Assembly (NCBI GenBank): GCA_963682095.1
Contig: OY821759.1
Coordinates: 44,171,133-44,235,132 of the forward strand
Source of the DNA: Potentilla sterilis
Taxonomy: Eukaryota; Streptophyta; Magnoliopsida; Rosales; Rosaceae
Direction: 5' to 3'
Length of the DNA stretch: 64,000 nucleotides
Shown here: one piece after another, positions 57,171 to 64,000 of the stretch
How the letters are laid out: each line of letters opens with the position of its first letter
Numbering within the stretch: position 1 is the first letter of the stretch
Position numbers and translations under genes: made by a program
The notes under the pieces: model-generated
Seen by the model: only the letters and a program-made list of their open reading frames with translations
Database searches by the model: none
What the model was told of the DNA's origin: nothing

Positions 57171-60130
57171 ATGGGCCATCGGTGCTGTGGGAAACATAAG
57201 GTGAAGAGGGGTCTTTGGTCGCCGGAAGAAGACGACAAGCTCGTCAAACATGTCACCATCCACGGCCATGGCAGTTGGAGTTCTGTTCCTAAACATGCAG
57301 GTATATATGCATCATCATCTCCTTAAGGGTTTTCATGCGTTGCTTACAGATGTTATTCAACATCTCAACTGACTGTTGGGTATTGGCCGGCGGCAGGATT
57401 GGAGAGGTGTGGAAAGAGTTGCAGGTTGAGATGGATAAACTATTTGAGACCAGAACTTAAGAGAGGCTCCTTTACTTCTGAAGAAGAACAGATTATTATT
57501 GATGTCCACAGAATTTTAGGCAACAGGTATGTGATTGTAGACATATTCTGAAATCACACTAGCTAGCTTATAGTTCGTAGCTTAATTACAACACTTGGGT
57601 GATTCTTTTAAGGGATAAAGGGTTTAAACACTCGAGTAAAGTCAGTATACGTAGAAATAATAAGTTAACTGAAAGCAGTTTTGAAACATTTTGCATTGAT
57701 ATCAGTAGGGGTGGACGTTTGAAGCCGAAAACCGAAAAAAACCGAGCCGAAATCCGAACCGAAGCCGAAAAAAACTGAACCGAAAAAAAACCGAACCGAA
57801 GTGAGAAAACCGAACCGGACCGATTCTGTTCGGTTCGGTTTTCGGTTTCAGTTCGTTGGAAACCGAACCGAACCGAAGAACCGAAGTCAACGGTCAATGC
57901 TATTAAAACGACGTCGTTTTGACGTTTTATTAATTTTTTTTTTTAAAAACAGAATGTGAGAAAACTAAAAACTTTCATTCCATGAGCCTGTGACCCGGTT
58001 CGGATCGTGTTGTATTTGAGCTTTGACTGCTAGCAATGCCAGCCTATCCGTCTCATTCCCCTGGAGTCTCGGATGGTTCACTTGCATGGAGCTACAGCAG
58101 CTTAACACTAAAGAGGATATCAAAACCAATTTCATAACCAAAACTCCCCCCATTTTCGATCTGTTCTTTGGACTAAAGAGACTGTTGGGATGAGCAGAGA
58201 GGATACAAACTGATTTTGGTATGTAATTAATTTATAGGGAGAACTACAGTAACAAAGCTTTTGAATATGTGAACCACAGTTGATTGATTCATGGCATTTT
58301 TTTTTCTCAAGACCCACTTTGACTCACTTGTATGCAATAAGTTTGTTGAGTGAGATCATAAATATCAAAAGCGATGAAAAATCTAATATATAAGGATAGG
58401 AAGAATAGGAGTATTGATCTACAACTACAAGTGTACTCAAAAGCGATGGAGAACCAGAGCTGATTGATTCATTGCATTCTTCCGGCCAGAAGACGACTGA
58501 CTGGACTCACTTGCTTCCAATAAGAGAGAACTCTTAATCTCTTTCACAGACAACTGCATGTTCTTAGTCTACTGCGTGGTTAAAATAAGTTTGTTGAATG
58601 TTTTGTTGAATGTAAAGGACGGGGAAGTCATAAACGTCAGCTATCATATGACTTGAAGAAGGGCACTATTGAAGTTCTAATATAGTGACAAGGTATTTCC
58701 CAATTCTAAAGGATTACCATCCCAGGCCCTCAATTCGGTTTCGTGTAATGTAAAGGGTGATAACAGCTAGCAGAGAGGTTATAGACGGAGGGAAGGAGAT
58801 TGCCACAGAACAAAGCCAAGCCTAATGGTTGATATAGCTATCATGCATAGTTTGAGCTTAGACGGGAGCAGTGCAAGCCTATCCGATACGTTTCATTTCA
58901 GCAAATACAGAACCCATAAGCGAAAATAATATAGAAAATAGAGAGATGGTATGTTTAATTAAGATCAGCTACATACTTATTTTTTGAATTTGTATTCAAT
59001 TATACATAACAGATTTTACAAAAAAAAAAAAAAACCGAAAAAAAACCGAACCAAACCGAACCGATCGGTTCAGTTCGGTTTTCGGTTCACAATCTCAAAA
59101 AAAAAAAACCGAACCGAACCGAACCGAAATTTTAGTTCGGTTCGGTTCTCGGTTTTGGTCAAAAACCGAACCGAATAGAACCGAATCCACCCCTAGATAT
59201 CAGTCATATATAGAAATCAGTGCGTAGTAGTATTCTCTCATTTTCTTTTCTACCATTTTCATTTTCTTCACCCTCCTCCAAGATTCTTCAACCTCTGTTA
59301 AAAATCCAAGCTATTACATCGATCCATTATTTGTTAATTAGTTAACACATCTTGCTGTTATATCGCGTATGAGCAGATGGGCTCAGATCGCGAAGCATCT
59401 ACCAGGAAGGACAGACAATGAAGTGAAGAATTTCTGGAACTCTTGCATTAAGAAGAAGCTCATGTCACAAGGTTTGGATCCCCAGACCCATAACTTGATG
59501 TCTTCTCATAAAAGGTCAGTAGCTTCTAATAAGCTTGCAGGCAGCAATGCAAAACCACAATCTCATATCGATCAAAAGAGACCAGTTTTCACTGTGAACA
59601 ATATGTCACAGATGATAGATTCTTCAAGGGAAATTAGTTACTCAATTCCACCACCTATTGTACACTCGTCTACTGCTCAACCTCCCAATGTTCAAACTAT
59701 ACTGGCCACCCCCACTGATAATCAATATCTTGTTCAAAACCCTAGTTCCGGTTGGACTAGTGCTTCCGATATTCCTACCTTTCCCGATAGCACACTCAAC
59801 ATATGCACTGCATCGTCCTCAGTGTTGGGGCACTTGGATGATAGTAGTTGTATCTGGGCAGCTGGTGCTGAGCCCTATGAACCAGCACCAGGAGCAATGG
59901 AGCTGCAGGGAGAGCAGTCAAAGGGACAAGTAATTCAAGTACAGCAAGAAAAGGAGAAGCTCTTGGAGATGGAAATGAAGGCTATGCAGGACATGGATAT
60001 TTCTTCTTCGTTTGATCCGAGTTCAGGCTTTGATTTTAGCCTTGTGGAGTATTACTCTGCACTGATATCTGAAGTCGCGCCTCATGATCATGTCAACTAC
60101 CCTGTCGCTGATTTTACTTGGAACTTTTAG
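57171..60130 (+). CDS. R2R3-MYB transcription factor (MYB26-like)
   Basis: Exons 57171-57300, 57397-57526 and 59377-60130 give 337 residues. Start MGHRCCGKHKVKRGLWSPEE; R2 repeat at about 12-63, with its first Trp in GLWSPEED and its third in LRWINYLRP; R3 repeat at about 66-115, SFTSEEEQIIIDVHRILGNRW...QIAKHLPGRTDNEVKNFWNS. The R3 end and KKKLMS tail match remembered Arabidopsis MYB26 best (anther endothecium secondary wall thickening), but other members of the MYB26/67/103 group are possible, so no symbol is given. The C-terminal half is low-complexity, Ser/Pro/Gln-rich and acidic (SSSFDPSSGFDFSL), probably activating, ending VADFTWNF. The exon structure is the standard R2R3 pattern, but intron 2 is swollen to 1.85 kb by an hAT element. 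Confidence 0.88.
57706..59195. mobile_element. Non-autonomous hAT element in MYB intron 2 with captured host sequence
   Basis: 1490 bp with 10-bp terminal inverted repeats TAGGGGTGGA and a perfect 8-bp target duplication, gatatcag (57698-57705 and 59196-59203). Subterminal arrays of ccgaaccgaa and cggttcggtt fill 57720-57895 and 59035-59190. The interior (57950-58980) lacks transposase and instead carries a fragment resembling the first exon of a receptor-kinase gene. Confidence 0.93.
57965..58153 (-). pseudogene. LRR receptor-kinase N-terminal fragment inside the hAT element
   Basis: 62 codons on the minus strand: a signal-peptide-like start (MGGVLVMKLVLISSLVLSCC), then NETDRLALLAVKAQIQHDPN and VTGSWNES, the standard N-terminal cap of leucine-rich-repeat receptor kinases, where the next residues would be the conserved Cys pair. 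It stops immediately after SWNESF at the edge of the captured piece. No LRRs or kinase follow. It is a gene fragment, not a functional gene. Confidence 0.8.
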
Positions 60131-61314
60131 ACTCGCTATATGTTCCTGTATATAATATAACGTAACTAAGGCTTTTCTATATTAGGTCGACGCCTGTTTG
60201 AAATCATCACTTAATGTTTTTGGATTATTTATAAACGCTGTCCTTAAAGACAATGCACATCCATGCGTGAATGGCTGCTTTGGGCATCATTTTTTGAAGT
60301 TAAATCCTAATTTTCAAGTTAAATATGGTTAACTCAAAAAAAAAAAAAAAAAAGTCAACTTTCAGTTACAGTATTTGGAAGTTCAGTACGTGTGTATGCC
60401 ACAATTTGTATCAGTGTGAAGTACGTACGATAGTCATTTTATTGCTCGATGAATTGTGAGATTTCTAGAGTGATCGATCAAATGCTAGTTGCTACTTTAA
60501 TATTTAGTCTTTTATTTAGTTTTTAGGGTTCTTTTTGCTTTCTTGAGTTATAAGTCAGCTTTTCTGGACACCTTAGCTTTGTGGTTAGTTTTATTCCAGA
60601 ATTTATGTTTTTGCTTTTGTATTCTTTTTTAGCATCAATTGTAATATACAGAAGGGCGTCTTCGCAATCCTCCAGATTTAATTACCACGTTCGGTCATGA
60701 TCATGACGATATCAATATATGGAGATCATCCATACGTTTTATAAAAAATGATGATTCAATTTGTTAAACTGATAAAACGGATCGGATGATCCAACCTAAT
60801 TAAAATTTGGATCCGCTGTGTACGTGCATGTGATATAATTCGGTTTTGCTACGTACCTGGCCAGTACGTAGTCTCTATTTGGAAATCATTCGATTAATGC
60901 TAGTAATAACATACCCAAATTGAACACTGTTACCATAATATTTTTTTGTACATTCTTATGTATTTCTGTTTCAGGAATAATCAGCTCAACGTACGCCTCA
61001 ATCATTTTTGCTCCCAAAATTGACTCGACTGAGAAGTTTCACACCAATAATATGATAAAAGGGGGGAAATCAAAAGGAAAAATACAACAACAAAAAAGAA
61101 CAAAAAAAAATTGTATGCTTTGACTCATCGTCATTCTATATTGTGAAGTCCATTATATATAGCCTTATCATGATGATCTCATTGCTGGCACATATAATTA
61201 ATCCACACCACTTCAGCTGGTTATTTAGCCGAAACTAATTTTAGCTCCTACCTTTTTCTGTGTCAATGAATTGTAGTATATTTGAAGATATATGGGTGTT
61301 AGCTACTGAAGCCC
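60131..61314. other. Region between the convergent MYB and NAC genes
   Basis: 3' flanks of both genes. An 18-bp A run is at about 60336. No other gene recognised. Confidence 0.45.
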
Positions 61315-63940
61315 TTAGTCTTGCAAGGGAAGGGGAACATGGTTGTTGTCTTGAGAGGAGCACAATGAGAAGATCTCTTCCAGTGTTCCATTCATGTAGC
61401 CCTTCAATTTGTCACATGACATGAATTCGTCGATGATTTGGGGCTTCGATGTGTTTATCTCTGTAGCTAAGTTAACCATGGGGAAATCTTCAAGTTCTAA
61501 AGGTGGGTAAGGAAACTGGTAGCTCTGGAAGCTTATGTCATTCGGCATATATGTATCCTGCAACAATTTGGCAATACATACAGCAATGAACTTCCATCAG
61601 GATAACATCAAGTGAATATAAGAACAAGATGAAACCATAATATATATATATATATAGGAAGAACTATTAAGCTACAGAACGTACTAGAAGCTCAGTGTAG
61701 GAAGAAATATAACTATAATTCAGACATTTCTGATACTCATTTCTCTGTATGTAAAACGACCTGTTTTATTCATTACAAAAGAGCTAGACTGGGGTATGAT
61801 TGAGGGTTCAAATTATGAGGAACATGATCAAAAGTCATAGGGGATAGAGAAGTCTGGCTTAGACGAACACCTTGAGGAAAATGGGGAAGAAAGATGTCTA
61901 AGTCAGTCAAAAGAAGTTATAGAAGATGGTGAAGAAAGCTTCATTCGAGACTTGGAGTCAGGCTAATAAGAAAGTTTTAGATGGAAGCTTATCTTTAGCA
62001 AAAGATGGGTTATTTAGGGAGTCTTTTGTTACTTTAAGATCAAAAGAAAGATACACTACCACGCCTCGTTTTTGGGGCCCTTCCAATTAGTCATAGTAGG
62101 GTTTGCGCGTGTTAATTTGAATGTGGCCTTGGCCATGTTAATTTTATGTAATTAAGCCTAATTAGTGATTACTAGCTTGATCTTCAAAAAGTGTGGACAC
62201 CAAGCATTAGAATATATTTATAAAAGTACATAAGACAATCATATCACTAATAAGATTCAAGAGAGTCTTGAAAAATAAAAGAAACGAAAATTTTGTTTAA
62301 TTTGTGCTATAAAAATGCAGTTAATTTCAAAATCGACTACTCCTAATTAACTCTAGCTATGAGAGTTTATATCTCATATTGATTCTCTATCAGAAAAATT
62401 ATTAATTAGTTGCATTAGAGTTTTCCGTATTAGTTATGTTACTTACATATCGAGCGATTAGTGACCAATTACTGCATACCGGCCAATTCTAATTTCAATT
62501 GCATGTCACTTTGTATATGCAGATCGAAACATATGTAAGTTAGCTATTGCAGTTGAATACAAACCTGAAATAGATTATCGGAGGAGCAGTGGGCACCAAG
62601 AGAGTAGAGATGAGCTGAACTGTTAGCTTCATCAGAAGCAAATGGCGCTTGTAAATCATCTGCAATGCCAGTTTCAGTAGGTGTCCCTTGAGTAAGATCA
62701 GAAGAAGAGGTATCCGAGAGAAATTTGGGATAATCGGGATTAGAATAGTTCTCAGTATCTTGATCAGTATCCATCCCTCTTGAAGCTTCTCCCTCGTTAT
62801 TATCTTTCCCGGAATTTTTATCGTTCAAGAGAGTGATCCCAGCATTAGTCTTTTCTTCTTTGTTATTCTTGGGTATTTGGATCGTCTTTTTGAAAATGCG
62901 ACACAGTGCATATGAATCCTGTTGTTCATGAAAATCAAAGAACGTTTATATTATGGCATTGCAAATTACATGTGCAATTCATGTAAGAAACATAAGGAAG
63001 ACAAAGATTGGAAAGCAAGTCGAGAAAGAAGAGGCCAGGGGAGAAAAAAACTAATACACAGATATGTGTATGATTTTAAAGTGATCTTAAAAAAGAAGGT
63101 GCAAGTACAGCTAAAGTATAAGACCGAATAGTCTTTAATTATCATGCTGATAAGCTGTTTCTTTAAAAGGACAAGAAAAAAAAAAAATCAAAGGAACAGA
63201 AAAGAACAAAGATAGAGTCGATGATGATCAAATCTGCTTTATTTGAGCCGAATCAAGAAATAAAAGACGATGCATGAGATCAAACAGTTCGATCTTCCAG
63301 TACTACTACTGTTCCTAGCTAGCTTACTGCTTACACCTGTACGTACAGGACTAAATTTGAAAGATTTCTCTAAGTTTCCTAATTATATTCCATGTAATGC
63401 AGCAAATATTGGGTAATTTAGGGTTTTAAATATCATCAGCTTATTTTTGTGCCGGGGGGGGGGGGGGGGGAACCAAGAACTCCTGCATGTTAGATTGGAT
63501 ATGATATCCTTGTAAACCCTAATTTCTTTTTTCTTGGGAATTTCACCAAACCCTAAAGACTATCAAACTGGCTGGAGGATCCTCTTCATGTAATCAGATC
63601 AAGTAAAATCACAGATGGGGAGCATGAGGTAGAATTAGAACCCGCTGCATATTAATTACCTTTAGAGATGATGATGGACTGCCACAGACCGAGTCGGTGA
63701 GCCGGTACTCGTGCATAACCCAGTTGGTTCTAATGCCGTGAGGAGCTCTCCCTCTGTAATACACCAGTGTCTTCTTCATCCCAACTGCACGCCTGTTACT
63801 GTTTACGGACCGGTCTTTTCCGGTGGCTTTCCAGTACCCAGCCCGAGTAGCGCGATTCGTTCTTGAACCATTTGGGTACTTCCTATCCCTAGGACTGTAG
63901 AAGTACCACTCCATGTCCTTGCTCGGCAGATATGACTTCT
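61315..63940 (-). CDS. NAC-domain transcription factor (5' partial)
   Basis: Minus-strand exons 63940-63660, 62918-62565 and 61557-61315 (878 bases); the first exon, with NAC subdomains A and B, lies beyond the window. Visible: the end of subdomain B (KSYLPSKDMEWYFYSPRDRKY), subdomain C (PNGSRTNRATRAGYWKATGKDR), subdomain D (AVGMKKTLVYYRGRAPHGIR) and E (NWVMHEYRL, SYALCRIFKK), i.e. DNA binding and dimerisation. The C-terminal half is acidic and Ser/Thr-rich (NSGKDNNEGEASRGMDTDQD) and probably an activation region, ending in an aromatic stretch (FQSYQFPYPPLELEDFP) and LPLQD. No membrane segment. The NAC domain resembles the ANAC020/045/086 group, but the C-terminus does not identify the member. 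Confidence 0.88.
61558..62564 (-). other. Last intron of the NAC gene
   Basis: About 1 kb, AT-rich, with a short TA tract at 61641-61656. No embedded element recognised. Confidence 0.5.
63456..63471 (+). repeat. Poly-G tract in a NAC intron
   Basis: About 17 consecutive G. Length is uncertain by nature; possible quadruplex on this strand. Confidence 0.8.
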
Positions 63941-64000
63941 CTGCAGTGAGCGAAGTAAATATGTTAAAGCATGATTGATGGTGTAATTCTTTACACTGTA

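Noticed and set aside
1..64000. tRNA, rRNA and well-known miRNA genes
   Set aside because: Scanning by eye for T-loop motifs and for common mature miRNA sequences (miR156, 160, 164, 166, 167, 171, 172, 390, 393) found none; a computed search could still reveal diverged ones.

Overview
This is nuclear DNA from a flowering plant, almost certainly a eudicot. The genes are split by GT-AG introns in AT-rich DNA, and the transposons are plant types (Copia, hAT, Mutator-like, CACTA). The first genes are, in order, succinate-semialdehyde dehydrogenase, APL, a DUF620 gene and organic cation transporters. From memory this is the order in Arabidopsis around At1g79440-At1g79410 (with another transporter near At1g79360), so the block looks like conserved microsynteny. 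A rosid would fit, but the species cannot be fixed from the sequence.

Layout. 801-7412 (+): SSADH, 19 exons, with the first (targeting) exon outside the window; its introns carry a Mutator-type foldback element and two tandem duplications. 13019-14925 (+): APL, a MYB-CC phloem-identity factor. 18660-20851 (-): DUF620 protein. 24184-25743 (+): intronless organic cation/carnitine transporter. 26214-33669 (-): complete Copia retrotransposon with apparently identical 185-bp LTRs and a 5-bp target duplication, ending 347 bp before the start codon of cytosolic malate dehydrogenase (34017-36368, +). MDH also has a candidate alternative first exon encoding a membrane anchor. 36.4-45.2 kb: gene-poor, repeat-rich, with a CACTA terminal region. 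45218-46786 (+): second transporter. 49040-52894 (-): probable mitochondrial ribosomal protein mS35, with an hAT-type MITE in an intron. 57171-60130 (+): R2R3-MYB (MYB26-like) whose second intron carries a 1.5-kb hAT element containing a receptor-kinase gene fragment. 61315-63940 (-): NAC factor, 5' end outside the window.

The genes are independent transcription units rather than an operon. SSADH feeds the GABA shunt into the TCA cycle and MDH interconverts malate and oxaloacetate. APL, MYB and NAC are developmental regulators. The two OCT-type carriers are paralogues now separated by MDH and the Copia element. All exon boundaries were read by eye from splice signals and from matching remembered family proteins; no alignment was run.
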